Of a stretch of 64,000 nt of DNA, positions 1 through 13,359 are shown piece by piece. The DNA lies in assembly GCA_963965975.1 (NCBI GenBank), contig OZ014420.1, positions 2,816,001 to 2,880,000 on the forward strand. The letters are read 5' to 3'. The translations under genes and the position numbers were made by a program. The stretch's first letter is position 1, and each line of letters starts with the position of its first letter. The notes beneath the pieces are model-generated. The model searched no databases. It saw only the letters and a list, made by a program, of their open reading frames with translations, and was not told where the DNA came from. The DNA is from Xestospongia bergquistia. Taxonomy: Eukaryota > Porifera > Demospongiae > Haplosclerida > Petrosiidae.

Positions 1-539
1 TACTAAAGTCTTTAACTAAAAGACTTTAGAGCGTTAATACAAAGTAACTTACTAAACTGTTAATAGCTGTTTATTTAGTTAGTGCCATAAAGTACTATAG
101 ACTGAGCAGTTTACTTTATAAACTCCTCTCAATAGTCTAAACCAACTAAAGTCTTTAACTTAAAGACTTTAGAGCGTTAATGCAAAGTAACTTACTAAAC
201 TGTTAATAGCTGTTTATTTAGTTAGTGCCATAAAGTCCTTTAGACTGAGCAGGTTACTTTATAAACTTCTCTCAATAGTCTAAACCTTCTAAAGTCTTTA
301 ACTTAAAGACTTTAGAGCGTTAATGCAAACTAACTTACTAATCTGTTAATAGCTGTTTATTTAGTTAGTGCTATAAAGTCCTTTAGACTGAGCAGTTTAC
401 TTTATAAACTTCTCTCAATAGTCTAAACATTCTAAAGTCTTTAACTTAAAGACTTTAGAGCGTTAATGCAAATTAACTTACTAAACTGTTAATAGCTGTT
501 TATTTAGTTAGTGCCATAAAGTCCTTTAGACTTAGCAGT

Positions 540-760
540 TTACTATATAAACTTCTCTCAATAGTCTAATCCTTCTAAAGTCTTTAACTTAAAGACTTTA
601 GAGCATTAATGCAAAGTAACTTACTAAACTGTTAATAGCTGTTTATGTAGTTAACGCCATAAAGTCCTTTAGACTGAGCAGTTTACTTTATAAACTTCTC
701 TAAACAGTCTAAACCTTCTAAAGTCTTTAACTCAAAGACTTTATAGAGATAATGCAAACT
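540..760. repeat. Marker cassette X, leftmost copy
   Basis: Ordered markers are ctatataaac, tctaatcc (565), ttaacgcc (about 651), ctctaaacagtc (about 699) and aactcaaagactttatagagataatgc-type centre in the next monomer. This is the only X copy without a recognisable cassette Y downstream. Confidence 0.75.
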
Positions 761-3713
761 AACTTACTAAACTCTTAATAGCTCTTTATTTAGTTAGTGC
801 CATAAAGTCCTTTAGACTGAGCAGTTTACTTTATAAACTACTCTCAATAGTCTAAATCTACTAAAGTCTTTACTTTAAAGACTTTAGAGCGTTAATGCAA
901 ACTAACTTACTAAACTGTTAATAGCTGTTTATTTAGTTAGTGCCATAAAGTCCTTTAGACTGAGCAGTTTATTTTATAAAATTCTCTTAATAGTCTAACC
1001 CTTCTAAAGTCTTTAACATAAAGACTTTAGAGCGTTAATGCAAACTAACTTACTAAACTGTTAATAGCTTTTTATTTAGTTAGTGCTATAAAGTCCTTTA
1101 GACTGAGCAGTTTACTTTATAAACTTATCTCAATAGTCTAAATCTACTAAAGTCTTTCACTTAAAGACTTTAGAGCGTTAATGCAAACTAACTTACTAAA
1201 CTGTTAATAGCCGTTTATTTAGTTAGTGCCATAAAGTCCTTTAGACTGAGCAGTTTACTTTATAAACTTCTCTCAATAGTCTAAACCTTCTAAAGTCTTT
1301 AACTTAAAGACTTTAGAGCATTAATGCAAAGTAACTTACTAAACTTTTAGTAGCTGTTTATTTTGTTAGTGCCATAAAGTCCTTTAAACTGAGCAGTTTA
1401 CTTGATAAACTTCTCTCAATAGTCTAAACCTTCTAAAGTCTTTAACTCAAAAACTTTAGCGCGTTAATGCAAACTAACCTCCTAAACTGTTAATAGCTGT
1501 TTTTTTAGTTAGTGCCATAAAGTCCTTTAGACTGAGCAGTTTACTTTATAAACTTCTCTAAACAGTCTAAACCTTCTAAAGTCTTTAACTCAAAGACTTT
1601 ATAGAGTTAATGCAAACTAACTTACTAAACTGTTAATAGCTGTTTATTTAGTTAGTGCCATAAAGCCCTTTAGACTGTGCAGTTTACTTTATAAACTTCT
1701 CTCAATAGTCTAAACCTTCTAAAGACTTTACCTTAAAGACTTTAGAGCGTTAATGCAAACTAACTTACTAAACTGTTAATAGCTGTTTATTTTGTTAGTG
1801 CTATAAGGTCCTTTAGACTGAGCAGTTTACTTTATAAACTTCTCTCAATAGTCTAAACCTACTAAAGTCTTTAACTTAAAGACTTTAGAGCGTTAATGCA
1901 AACTAACGGACTAAACTGTTAATCGCTGTTTATTTAGTTAGTGCCATAAAGTCCTTTAGACTGAGCATTTTACTTTATAAACTTCTCTAAAGAGTCTAAA
2001 CCTTCTAAAGTCTTTAACTCAAAGACTTTAGAGAGTTAATGCAGACTAACTTAATAAACTGTTAATAGCTGTTTATTCAGTTAGTGCCATAAAGCCCTTT
2101 AGACTGAGCAGTTTACTTTATAAACTTCTCTCAAAAGTCTAAACCTTCTAAAGTCTTTAACTTAAAGAGTTTAGAGCGTTAATGCAAACTATCTTACTAA
2201 GCTGTTAATAGATGTTTATTTAGTTAGTGCCATAAAGTCCTTTAGACTGAGCAGTTTACTATATATACTTCTCTCACTAGTCTAAACCTACTAAAGTCTT
2301 TAACTTAAAGACTTTAGAGCGTTAATACAAAATAACTTACTAAACTGTTAATAGCTGTTTATTTAGTTAGAGCCATAAAGTCCTTTAGATTGAGCAGTTT
2401 ACTTTATACACGTCTCTTAATAGTCTAAACCTACTAAAGTTGTTAATTTAGAGACTTTAGAGAGTTAATGCAAACTAACTTACTAAACAGTTAATAGCTG
2501 TTTATTTAGTTAGTGCCATAAAGTCCTTTAGACTGAGCAGTTTACTTTGTAAACTTCTCTCAATAGTCTAAACCTACTAAAGTCTTTAACTTAAAGACTT
2601 TAGAGAGTCATTGCAAACTAACTTACTAAACTGTTAATAGTTGTTTATTTAGTTAGTGCCATAAAGTCCTTTAGATTGAGCAGTTGACCTTATAAACTCC
2701 TCTCAATAGTCTAAACCTTCTAAAGTCTTTAACTTAAAGACTTTAGAGCGTTAATGCAAACTAACTTACTAAACTGTTAATAGCTGTTGATTTAGTTAGT
2801 GCCATAAAGTCCTTTAGACTGAGCAGTTTACTTTATAAACTTCTCTCAATAGTCTAAACCCTCTAAAGTCTTTAACTTAAAAACTTTAGAGCGTTAATGC
2901 AAAGTAACTTACTAAACAGTTAATAGCTGTTTTTTTAGTTAGTGCCATAAAGTCCTTTAGACTGAGCAGTTTACTTTATAAACTTCTCTAAACAGTCTAA
3001 CCCTTCTAAAGTCTTTAACTCAAAGACTTTAGAGATATAATGCAAACTATCTTACTAAACTGTTAGTAGGTGTTTATTTAGTTAGTGCCATAAAGCCCTT
3101 TAGACTGAGCAGTTTATTTATAAACTTCTCTCAATAGTCTAAACCTTCTAAAGACTTTAACTTAAAGACTTTAGAGCGTTAATGCAAACTAACTTACTAA
3201 ACTGTTAATAGCTGTTTATTTAGTTAGTGCCATAAAGTCCTTTAGACTGCGCAGATTACTTTATAAACTTCTCTCAATAGTCTAACTCTACTAAAGTCTT
3301 TACCTTAAAGACTTTAGAGCGTTAACGCAAACTAACTTACTAAACTGTTAATAACTCTTTATTTTGTTAGTGCTATAAAGTCCTTTAGACTGAGCAGTTT
3401 ATTTTATAAACTTCTCTCAATAGTCTAAACCTTCTAAAGTCTTTAACTCAAAGACTTTAGAGAGTTAATGCAAACTAACTTACTAAACTGTTAATAGCTG
3501 TTTATTTAGTTAGTGCCATAAAGCCCTTTCGACTGAGCAGTTTACTTTATAAACTTCTCTCAATAGTCTAAACATTCTAAAGTCTTTAACTTAAAGACTT
3601 TAGAGCGTTAATGCAAGCTATCTTACTAAACTGTTAATAGCTGTTTATTTAGTTAGTGCCATAAGGTCCTTTAGACTGAGCAGTTTACTTTATAAACTTC
3701 TCTCAATAGTCTA

Positions 3714-4150
3714 AATCTACTAAAGTCTTTACCTTAAAGACTTTAGAGCGTTAATGCAAACTAACTTACTAAACTGTTAATAGCTGTTTATTTGTTTAGT
3801 GCCATAAAGTCCTTTAGACTGAGCAGTTTACTTTATAAACTTCTCTCAATAGTCTAAACCTTCTAAAGTCTATAAGTTAAAGACTTTAGAGCGTTAATGC
3901 AAAGTAACTTACTAAACTGTTAATAGCTGTTTATTTAGTTAGTGCCATAAAGTCCTTTAGACTGAGCTGTTCAATTTATAAACTTCTCTAAACAGTCTAA
4001 ACCTTCTAAAGTCTGTAACTCAAAGACTTTATAGAATTAATTTAAACTAAATTACTAAACTGTTAATAGCTGTTTATTTAGTTAGTGCCATAAAGCCCTT
4101 TAGACTGAACAGTTTACTTTATAAACTTCTCTCAATAGTCTAAACCTTCT
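3714..4150. repeat. Three-monomer block with a distant copy at about 8.0 kb
   Basis: Rare variants shared with about 7996-8432 include accttaaag, tttgtttag, tctataagttaaag, gagctgttcaattta, tctgtaactc and gaattaatttaaac. The last lies at 4034 here and at 8316 in the partner, an offset of 4282 bp or about 30 monomers. So many shared rare changes in order indicate common descent, not convergence. The two copies differ at several sites, so the duplication is older than the one at 4.7-7.0 kb. Confidence 0.8.
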
Positions 4151-4721
4151 AAAGACTTTAACTTAAAGACTTTAGAGCGTTAATGCAAACTAACTTACTA
4201 AACTGTTAATAGCTGTTTATTTAGTTAGTGCCATAAAGTCCTTTAGACTGCGCAGATTACTTTATAAACTTCTCTCAATAGTCTAAACCTTCTAAAGTCT
4301 TTAACTTAAAGATTTGAGAGCGTTAATGCAAACTAACTTACTAAACTCTTAATAGCTGTTTATTTAATTAGTACCATAAAGTCCTTTAGACTGAGCAGTT
4401 TACTTTATAAACTTCTCTCAATAGTCTAAACCTTCTAGAGTCTTTAACTTAAAGACTTTAGAGTGTTAATGAAAGTAACTTACTAAACTGTTAATAGCTG
4501 TTTATTTAGTTAGTGCCATAAAGTCCTTTAGACTGAGCAGTTTACTTTCTAAACTTCTCTCAATTGTCTAAACCTTCTAAAGTCTTTAATTTAAAGACCT
4601 TAGAGGCTTAATGCAAACTAACTTACTAAACTGTTAATAGCTGTTTATTTAGTTAGTGCCATAAAGTCCCTTAGACTGAGCAGTTTACTTTATAAACTTC
4701 TCTCAATAGTCTAAACTTCTA

Positions 4722-5863
4722 AAGTCTTTAACTTAAAGACTTTAGAGCGTTAATGCAAACTAATTACTAAACTGTTAATAGCTGTTTATTAAGTTAGTGC
4801 CATAAATAACTTTAGACTGAGCAGTTTACTTTATAAACTTCTCTCAGTAGTCTAAATCTACTAAAGTCTTTAACCAAAAGACTTTAGAGCGTTCATGCAT
4901 GGTAACTTAATAAACTGTTAATAGCTGTTTATTTAGTTAGTGCCATAAAGTCTTTAGACTGAGCAGTTTACTTTATAAACTTCTCTCAGTAGTCTAAATC
5001 TACTAAAGTCTTTAACTAAAAGACTTTAGAGCGTTAATGCAAAGTAACTTACTAAACTGTTAATAGCTGTTTATTTAGTTAGTGCCATAAAGTACTTTAG
5101 ACTGAGCAGTTTACTTTATAAACTTCTCTCACTAGTCTAAACCAACTAAAGTCTTTAACTTAAAGACTTTAGAGCGTTAATGCAAAGTAACTTACTAAAC
5201 TGTTAATAGCTGTTTATTTAGTTAGTGCCATAAAGTCCTTTAGACTGAGCAGTTTACATTATAAACTTCTCTCAATAGTCTAAACCTTCTAAAGTCTTTA
5301 ACTTAAAGACTTTAGAGCGTTAATGCAAACTAACTTACTAAACTGTTAATAGCTGTTTATTTAGTTAGTGCCATAAAGTCCTTTAGAGTGAGCAGTTTAC
5401 TTTATAAACTTCTCTCAGTAGTCTAAATCTACTAAAGTCTTTAACTAAAAGACTTTAGAGCGTTAATGCAAACTAACTTACTAAACTGTTAATAGCTGTT
5501 TATTTAGATAGTGCCATAAAGTCCTTTAGACTGAGCAGTTTACTTTATAAACTTCTCTCGATAGTCTAAACCTTCTAAAGTCTTTAACTTAAAGACTTTA
5601 GAGCGTTAATGCAAACTAACTTACTAAACTGTTAATAGCTGTTTATTTAGTTAGTGCCATAAAGTCCTTTAGACTGAGCAGTTTACTTTATAAACTTCCC
5701 TCAATAGTCTAAACCTTCTAAAGTCTTTAACTTAATGACTTTAGAGCGTTAATGCAAACTAACTTACTAAACTGTTAATAGCTGTTTATTTAGTTAACGC
5801 CATTAAGTCCTTTAGACTGAGCGGTTTACTATATAAACTTCTCTCAATAGTCTAATCCTTCTA
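4722..5863. repeat. Eight-monomer duplication, copy 1 (1142 bp)
   Basis: This segment repeats next door with a constant offset of 1142 bp (8 x 143 minus 2). Markers include taattact (4761, 5903) and cataaataac (4801, 5943), then taaccaaaag, gcgttcatgc, cattataaac, tttagagtg, tttagatag, cttccctc, aacttaatgac, ttaacgccatt and ctatataaac, all in the same order. I noticed only one substitution between copies (gcatggtaac here, gcaaggtaac in the partner). Near-identity marks a recent event or an assembly duplication. Confidence 0.9.
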
Positions 5864-7005
5864 AAGTCTTTAACTTAAAGACTTTAGAGCGTTAATGCAA
5901 ACTAATTACTAAACTGTTAATAGCTGTTTATTAAGTTAGTGCCATAAATAACTTTAGACTGAGCAGTTTACTTTATAAACTTCTCTCAGTAGTCTAAATC
6001 TACTAAAGTCTTTAACCAAAAGACTTTAGAGCGTTCATGCAAGGTAACTTAATAAACTGTTAATAGCTGTTTATTTAGTTAGTGCCATAAAGTCTTTAGA
6101 CTGAGCAGTTTACTTTATAAACTTCTCTCAGTAGTCTAAATCTACTAAAGTCTTTAACTAAAAGACTTTAGAGCGTTAATGCAAAGTAACTTACTAAACT
6201 GTTAATAGCTGTTTATTTAGTTAGTGCCATAAAGTACTTTAGACTGAGCAGTTTACTTTATAAACTTCTCTCACTAGTCTAAACCAACTAAAGTCTTTAA
6301 CTTAAAGACTTTAGAGCGTTAATGCAAAGTAACTTACTAAACTGTTAATAGCTGTTTATTTAGTTAGTGCCATAAAGTCCTTTAGACTGAGCAGTTTACA
6401 TTATAAACTTCTCTCAATAGTCTAAACCTTCTAAAGTCTTTAACTTAAAGACTTTAGAGCGTTAATGCAAACTAACTTACTAAACTGTTAATAGCTGTTT
6501 ATTTAGTTAGTGCCATAAAGTCCTTTAGAGTGAGCAGTTTACTTTATAAACTTCTCTCAGTAGTCTAAATCTACTAAAGTCTTTAACTAAAAGACTTTAG
6601 AGCGTTAATGCAAACTAACTTACTAAACTGTTAATAGCTGTTTATTTAGATAGTGCCATAAAGTCCTTTAGACTGAGCAGTTTACTTTATAAACTTCTCT
6701 CGATAGTCTAAACCTTCTAAAGTCTTTAACTTAAAGACTTTAGAGCGTTAATGCAAACTAACTTACTAAACTGTTAATAGCTGTTTATTTAGTTAGTGCC
6801 ATAAAGTCCTTTAGACTGAGCAGTTTACTTTATAAACTTCCCTCAATAGTCTAAACCTTCTAAAGTCTTTAACTTAATGACTTTAGAGCGTTAATGCAAA
6901 CTAACTTACTAAACTGTTAATAGCTGTTTATTTAGTTAACGCCATTAAGTCCTTTAGACTGAGCGGTTTACTATATAAACTTCTCTCAATAGTCTAATCC
7001 TTCTA
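5864..7005. repeat. Eight-monomer duplication, copy 2 (1142 bp)
   Basis: This is the tandem partner of 4722-5863, with all listed markers in the same order. Homology ends near 7050, where this copy reads gcaaactaactt and copy 1 runs into gcaaactaatta. The end of this copy overlaps the start of marker cassette X (tctaatcc at 6993). Confidence 0.9.
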
Positions 7006-7190
7006 AAGTCTTTAACTTAAAGACTTTAGAGCGTTAATGCAAACTAACTTACTAAACTGTTAATAGCTTTTTATTTAGTTAACGCCATAAAGTCCTTTAG
7101 ACTGAGCAGTTTTCTTTATAAACTTCTCTAAACAGTCTAAACCTTCTAAAGTCTTTACTCAAAGACTTTATAGAGATAATGCAAACTAAC
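6990..7190. repeat. Marker cassette X, copy at 7.0 kb
   Basis: Ordered markers are ctatataaac, tctaatcc (6993), taacgcc, ctctaaacagtc and ctcaaagactttatagagat. The same order occurs from 565, 9846, 42994 and 59956. The copies at 565, 7.0 kb and 43.0 kb share the ending agagataatgc, while those at 9.8 and 60.0 kb share agagttaatgc, which defines two lineages. Cassette Y starts here only about two monomers later. Confidence 0.8.
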
Positions 7191-7760
7191 TTACTAAACT
7201 GTTAATAGCTGTTTATTTAGTTAGTGCTATAAAGTCCTTTAGACTGAGCAGTTTACATTATAAACTTCTTGAAATAGTCTAAACATTCTAAAGTCTTTAA
7301 CTTAAAGACTTTAGAGCGTTAATGCAAACTATCTTACAAAACTGCTAATAGCTGTTTGTTTAGTTAGTGCCATAAAGTCCTTTAGACTGAGCTGCTTACT
7401 TTATAAACTTCTCTCACTAGTCTAAACAAACTAAAGTCTTTAACTTAAAGAGTTTAGAGCGTTAACGCAAACTAACTTACTAAACTGTTAATAGCTGTTT
7501 ATTTAGTTAGTGCCATAAAGTCCTTTAGACTGAGCAGTTTACTTTATACACTACTCTGAATAGCCTAAACCTACTAAAGTCTTTAATTTAAAGACTTTAG
7601 AGACTTAATGCCATCTAACTTACTAAACACTTAATACCTGTTTATTTAGTTAGTGCCATAATGTCCTTTAGACTGAGCAGTTTACTTTATTAACTTCTCT
7701 AAACAGTGTAAACCTTCTAAAGCCTTAACTCAAAGAGTTTAGAGAGTTAATGCAAGCTAA
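7180..7760. repeat. Marker cassette Y, copy at 7.3 kb (about 4 monomers)
   Basis: Ordered rare variants are cttgaaatag (7268), ctatcttac, actgctaatagctg followed by tttgttt, ctcactag, gttaacgcaaac, a gcctaaacctac hinge, aaacacttaata and tattaacttctctaaacag followed by tgtaaacc. The same order is found from 11836, 44412, 46982 and 61945. It behaves as an old higher-order unit that was copied as a block. Confidence 0.85.
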
Positions 7761-7995
7761 CCTACTAAACTGTTAATAGCTGTTTATTTATTTAACGCCA
7801 TAAAGTACTTTAGACAGAGCAGTTTACTTTATAAACTTCTCTCAATAGTCTAAACTTTCTAAAGTCTTTATCTTAAAGACTTTGGAGCGTTAATGCAAAC
7901 TAAATTACTAAACTGTTAATAGCTGTTTATTTAGTTAGTGCCATAAAGTCCTTTAGACTGAGCAGTTTACTTTATAATCTTCTCTCAATAGTCTA

Positions 7996-8432
7996 AATCT
8001 ACTAAAGTCTTTACCTTAAAGACATTATAGCGTTAATGCAAACTAACTTACTAAACTGTTAATAGCTGTTTATTTGTTTAGTGCCATAAAGTCCTTTAGA
8101 CTGAGCAGTTTACTTTATAAACTTCTCTCAATAGTCTAAACCTTCTAAAGTCTATAAGTTAAAGACTTTAGACCGTTAATGCAAAGTAACTTACTAAACT
8201 GTTAATAGCTGCTTATTTAGTTAGTGCCATAAAGTCCTTTAGACTGAGCTGTTCAATTTATAAACTTCTCTAAACAGTCTAAACCTTCTAAAGTCTGTAA
8301 CTCAAAGACTTTATAGAATTAATTTAAACTAAATTACTAAACTGTTAATAGCTGTTTATTTAGTTAGTGCCATAAAGCCCTTTAGACTGAACAGTTTACT
8401 TTATAAACTTCTCTCAATAGTCTAAACCTTCT
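7996..8432. repeat. Three-monomer block, second copy of the 3.7 kb block
   Basis: It shares with 3714-4150 the ordered variants accttaaag, tttgtttag, tctataagttaaag, gagctgttcaattta, tctgtaactc and gaattaatttaaac (8316). Differences such as gacattatag near 8022, tagaccg near 8170 and gctgcttattt near 8207 show divergence since the copy was made. Confidence 0.8.
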
Positions 8433-9799
8433 AAAGTCTTTAACTTAAAGACTTTAGAGCGTTAATGCAAACTAACTCACTAAACTGTTAATAGCTGTTT
8501 ATATAGTTAGTGCCATAAAGTCCTTTAGACTTAGAGTTTACTTTATACACTTCTCTCAATAGTCTAAGTCTACTAAAGTCTTTACTTTAAAGACTTTAGA
8601 GCGTTAATGCAAACTAACTTACTAAACTGTTAATAGCTTTTTATTTAGTTAGTGCCATAAAGTCCTTTAGACTGAGCAGTTTACTTTATAAACTTCTCTC
8701 AATAGTCTAAACCTTCTAAAGTCTTTAACTTAAAGACTTTAGAGCGTTAATGCAAACTATCTTACTAAACTGTTAATAGCAGTTTATTTAGTTAGTGCCA
8801 TAAAGTCCTTTAGACTGAGCAGTTTACTTTATAAACTTCTCTCAATAGTCTAAACCTACTAAAGTCTTTAACTAAACGACTTTAGAGCGTTAATGCAAAG
8901 TAACTTCAAAACTGTTAATAGCTGTTTATTTAGTTAGTGCCATAAAGTCCATTAAAATGAGCAGTTTACTTTATAAAATTCTCTCAATAGTCTAAACCTT
9001 CTAAAGTCTTTAACTTAAAGACTTTAGAGCGTTAATGCAAACTACTTACTAAACTGTTAATAGCTGTTTATTTAGTTAGTGCCATAAAGTCCTTTATACA
9101 GAGCGGTTTACTTTAAAACTTCACTCAATTGTCTAAATCTACTAAAGTTTTAACTTAAAGACTTTAGAGCGTTAATGCAAACTAACTTACTAAACTGTTA
9201 ATAGCTGTTTATTTAGTTAGTGCCAAAAAGTCCTTGAGACTGAAAAGTTTACTTTATAAACTTCTCTCAATAGTCTAAATCTTCTAAAGTCTTTAACTTA
9301 AAGACTTTAGAGCGTTAATGCAAACTAACTTACTGAACTGTTGATAGCTGTTTAATTAGTTAGTGCCATAAAGTCCTTTAGACTGAGCAGTTTACTATAT
9401 AAACTTCTCTCAATAGCCTAAATCTATTAAAGTCTTTAACAAAAAGACTTTAGAGCGTTAGTGCAAACTAACTTACTAAACTGTTAATAGCTGTTTATTT
9501 AGTTAGTGCCATAAAGGCCTTTAGACTGAGCAGTTTACTTTATAAACTTCCCTCAATAGTATAAACCTTCTAAAGTCTTTAACTTAAACACTTTAAAGCA
9601 TTAATGCAAACTAACTTACTAAACAGTTAATAGCTGCTTATTTAGTTAGTGCCATAAAGTCCTTTAGACTGAGCAGTTTACTTTATAAACTTCTCTCAAT
9701 AGTCTAAACCTTCTCAAGTCTTTAACTTAAAGACTTTAGAGCGTTAATGCAAACTAACTTACTAAACTGTTAATAGCTGTTTATTTAGTTAGTGCCATA

Positions 9800-10035
9800 A
9801 AGTCCTTTAGACTGAGCAGTTTACTATATAAACTTCTCTCAATAGTCTAATCCTTCTAAAGTCTTTAACTTAAAGACTTTAGAGCGTTAATGCAAACTAA
9901 CTTACTAAACTGTTAATAGCTGTTTATTTAGTTAACGCCATAAAGTCCTTTAGACTGAGCAGTTTACTTTATAAACTTCTCTCAACAGTCTAACCCTTCT
10001 AAAGTTTTTAACTCAAAAACTTTATAGAGTTAATG
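9800..10035. repeat. Marker cassette X, copy at 9.8 kb
   Basis: It carries tctaatcc (9846), taacgcc (about 9936), ctctcaacagtc (a variant of the usual ctctaaacagtc) and aactcaaaaactttatagagtt. The ending with gagttaatgc groups it with the copy at 60.0 kb. Cassette Y follows 1990 bp later, which is 14 monomers less 12 bases. Confidence 0.75.
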
Positions 10036-11769
10036 CAAACTAACTTACTAAACTGTTAATAGCTCCTTACTTAGTTAGTGCCATAAAGCCCTTTAGACTG
10101 AGCAGTTTACTTTATAAACTTCTCTCAATAGTCTAAACCTTCTAAAGTCTTTAACTTAAGGACTTTAGAGCGTTAATGAAAACTAACTTACTAAACTGTT
10201 AATAGCTGTTTTTTTAGTTAGTGCCATAAAGTCCTTTAGACTGAGCAGTTTACTTTATAAACTTCTCTCAATAGTCTAAATCTTCTAAAGTCTTTAACTT
10301 AAAGACTTTAGAGCGTTAATGGAAACTAACTTACTAAACTGTTAATAGTTGTTTATTTAGTTCTTACCATAAAGTCCTTTAGACTGAGCAGTTTACATTA
10401 TAAACTTCTCTCAATAGTCTAAACCTACTAAAGTCTTTACCTTAAAGACTTTAGAGCAGTAAAGCAAATTAACTTCCTAAACTGTTAATAGCTGTTTATT
10501 TAGTTAGTGCCATAAAGTCCTTTAGACTGAGCAGTTTACTTTATAAAATTCTCTCAATAGTCTAAACATTCTAAAGTCTTTAACATAAAGACTTTAGAGC
10601 GTTAATGCAAACTAACTTACTAAACTGTTAATAGCTGTTTATTTACTTAGTGCTATAAAGTCCTTTAGACTGAGCAGTTTACTTTATAAACTTATCTCAA
10701 TGGTCTAAATCTACTAAAGTCTTTCACTTAAAGACTTTAGAGCATTAATGCAAAGTAACTAACTAAACTGTTAATAGCTGTTTATTTAGTTAGTGCCATA
10801 GTGTCCTTTAGACTGAGCAGTTTACTTTATAAAATTCTCTCAATAATCTAAACCTTCTAAAGTCTTTAACTTAAAGACTTTAGAGCGTTAATGCAAACTA
10901 ACTTACTAAACTGTTAATAGCTGTTTATTTATTTAGTGCCATAAAGTCCTTTAGACTGAGCAGTTTACTTTATAAACTTCTCTCAATAGTCTAAAACTTC
11001 TAAAGTCTTCAACCTAAAGACATAAAGCGTTAATGCAAACTAACTTACTAAACTGTTAATAGCTGTTTATTTAGTTAGTGCCATAATGTCCTTTAGACTG
11101 AGCAGTTTACTTTATACACTTCTCTCAATAGTCGAAACCTTCTAAAATCTTTAATTTAAGGACTTTAGAGCGTTAATGCGAAGTAACTTACTAAACTGTT
11201 AATGGCTGTTTATTTATTTAGTGCCATAAAGTCCTTTAGACTGAGCAGTTTACTTTATAAACTTCTCTCAATAGTCTAAACCTTCTAAAGTCTTTAACTT
11301 AAAGACTTTAGAGCGTTAATGCAGACTACCTTACTAAACAGTTAATAGCTGTTTATTTATTTAGTGCCATAAAGTCCTTTAGACTGAGCAGTTTACTTTA
11401 TAAGCTTCTCTCAATAGTCTAAAACTTCTAAAGTCTTTAACCTAAAGACTTAAAGCGTTAATGCAAACGAACTTACTAAACTGTTAATAGCTGTTTATTT
11501 AGTTAGTGCCATAAAGTCCTTTAGACTGAGCAGTTTACTTTATACACTTCTCTCAATAGTCGAAACCTTCTAAAGTCTTTAATTTAAAGACTTTAGAGCG
11601 TTAATGCAAAGTAACTTACTAAACTGTTAATTGCTGTTTATTTAGTTAGTGCCTTAAAGTCCTTTAGACTGAGCAGTTTGCTTTATAAACTTTTCTAAAT
11701 AGTCTAAACTTTCTAAAGTCTTTAACTTAAAGACTTTACAGCGTTAATGCAAACTAACTTACTAAACTG

Positions 11770-12320
11770 TTAATAGCTGTTGATTTAGTTAGTGCCATAA
11801 AGTCCTTTAGACTGAGCAGTTTACATTATAAACTTCTTGAAATAGTCTAAACATTCTAAAGTCTTTAACTTAAAGACTTTAGAGCGTTAATGCAAACTAT
11901 CTTACTAAACTGCTAATAGCTGTTTGTGTAGTTAGTGCCATAAAGTCCTTTAGACTGAGCAGTTTACTTTATAAACTTCTCTCGGTAGTCTAAACCTACT
12001 AAAGTCTTTAACTTAAAGACTTTAGAGCGTTAACGCAAACTAACTTACTAAACTGTTAATAGCTGTTTATTTTGTTAGTGCCATAATGTCCTTTAGACTG
12101 AGCAGTTTACTTTATACACTTCTCTCAATAGCCTAAACCTACTAAAGTCTTTAATTTAAAGACTTTAGAGCGTTAATGCAAACTAACTTCCTAAACACTT
12201 AATAGCTGATTATTTAGTTAGTGCCATAAAGTCCTTTAGACTGAGCTGTTTACTTTATAAACTTCTCTAAACAGTCTAAACCTTCTAAAGTCTTTAACTC
12301 AAAGACTTTATAGAATTAAT
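11770..12320. repeat. Marker cassette Y, copy at 11.8 kb
   Basis: It carries cttgaaatag (11836), ctatcttac, actgctaatagctg, ctcggtag, gttaacgcaaac with the two-CpG palindrome at 12027-12036, ttttgttag, gcctaaacctac and aaacacttaatag. The terminal aacagtgtaaacc marker of other copies reads aacagtctaaacc here. Confidence 0.8.
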
Positions 12321-13359
12321 GCAAACGAACTTACTAAACTGTTAATAGCTGTTTATTTAGTTAGTGCCATAAAGTCCTTTAGACTGAGCAGTTTACTTTA
12401 TAAACTTCTCTCAATAGTCTAAACCTTCCAAAGTCTTCAACTTAAAGACTTTAGAGCGTTAATGCAAAGTAACTTACTAAACTGTTAGTAGCTGTTTATT
12501 TAGTTAGTGCCATAAAGTCCTTTAGACTGAGCAGTTTACTTTATAAACTACTTTCAATAGTCTAAACCTTCTAAAGTCTTTAACTTAAAGACTTTAGAGC
12601 GTTAATGCAAAGTAACTTACTAAACTGTTAATAGCTGTTTATTTAGTTAGTGCCATAAAGTCCTTTAGACTGAGCAGTTTACTTTATAAACTTCTCTCAA
12701 TAGTCGAAACCTTCTAAAGTCTTTAACTTAAAGACTTTAGAGCGTTAATGCAAACTAACTTACTAAACTGTTAATAGCTGTTTATTTAGTTAGTGTCATA
12801 AAGTCCTTTAGACTGAGCAGTTTACTTTATAAACTTCTCTCAATAGTCTAAGTCTTCTAAAGTCTTTAACTTAAAGACTTTAGAGCGTTAATGCAACCTA
12901 ACTTACTAAACTGTTAATAGCTGTTTATTTACTTAGTGCCATAAAGTCCTTTAGACTGAGCAGTTTACTTTATAAACTTCTCTCAATAGTCTAAACCTTC
13001 AAAAGTCTTTAACGTAAAGACTTTAGAGCGTTAATGCAAACAAACTTACTAAACTTTTAATAGCTTTTTATTTATTTAGTGCCATAAAGTCCTTTAGACT
13101 GAGCAGTTCACTTCATACACTTCTCTCAATAGTCTAAACATTCTAAAGTCTTTAACTTAAAGACTTTAGAGCGTTAATGCAAAGTAACTTACTAAACTGT
13201 TAATAGCTGTTTATTTAGTTAGTGCCATAAAGAACTTTAAACTGAGCAGTTTACTTCATGAGAACCTCTCAATAGTCTAAACCTTCTAAAGTCTTTATCT
13301 TAAAGACTTTAGAGCGTTAATGCAAACTAACTTACTAGACTGTTAATAGCTGTTTATTT

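Larger units (their letters stand above)
1..4721. repeat. Left diverged satellite domain
   Basis: About 33 monomers carry many private substitutions and no recent large duplication. A subfamily reading ctctaaacagtc, followed in the next monomer by aactcaaagactttatagag or close variants, appears near 700, 1556, 1987, 2986 and 3987. Those gaps are 6, 3, 7 and 7 monomers. This looks like the remnant of an irregular higher-order pattern. No non-satellite sequence is present. The first two bases of the window are the end of a monomer that starts outside it. Confidence 0.8.
9290..13110. repeat. 27-monomer block collinear with 59.4-63.2 kb
   Basis: Markers recur in the same order with an offset of 50108-50110 bp: tactgaactg (9331/59441), ttctcaagtc (9711/59821), tctaatcc (9846/59956), cttgaaatag (11836/61945), ctaagtctt (12848/62957) and aaaagtc after accttc (13001/63109). 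Between these lie aaaaagac with gttagtgcaaac, cttccctc, acctaaagac with a one-base-shorter gacttaaagcg, and gtcgaaacc. Offset drift over 3.8 kb is only about two bases. Many private substitutions separate the copies, so the event is older than the core duplications. Confidence 0.88.
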
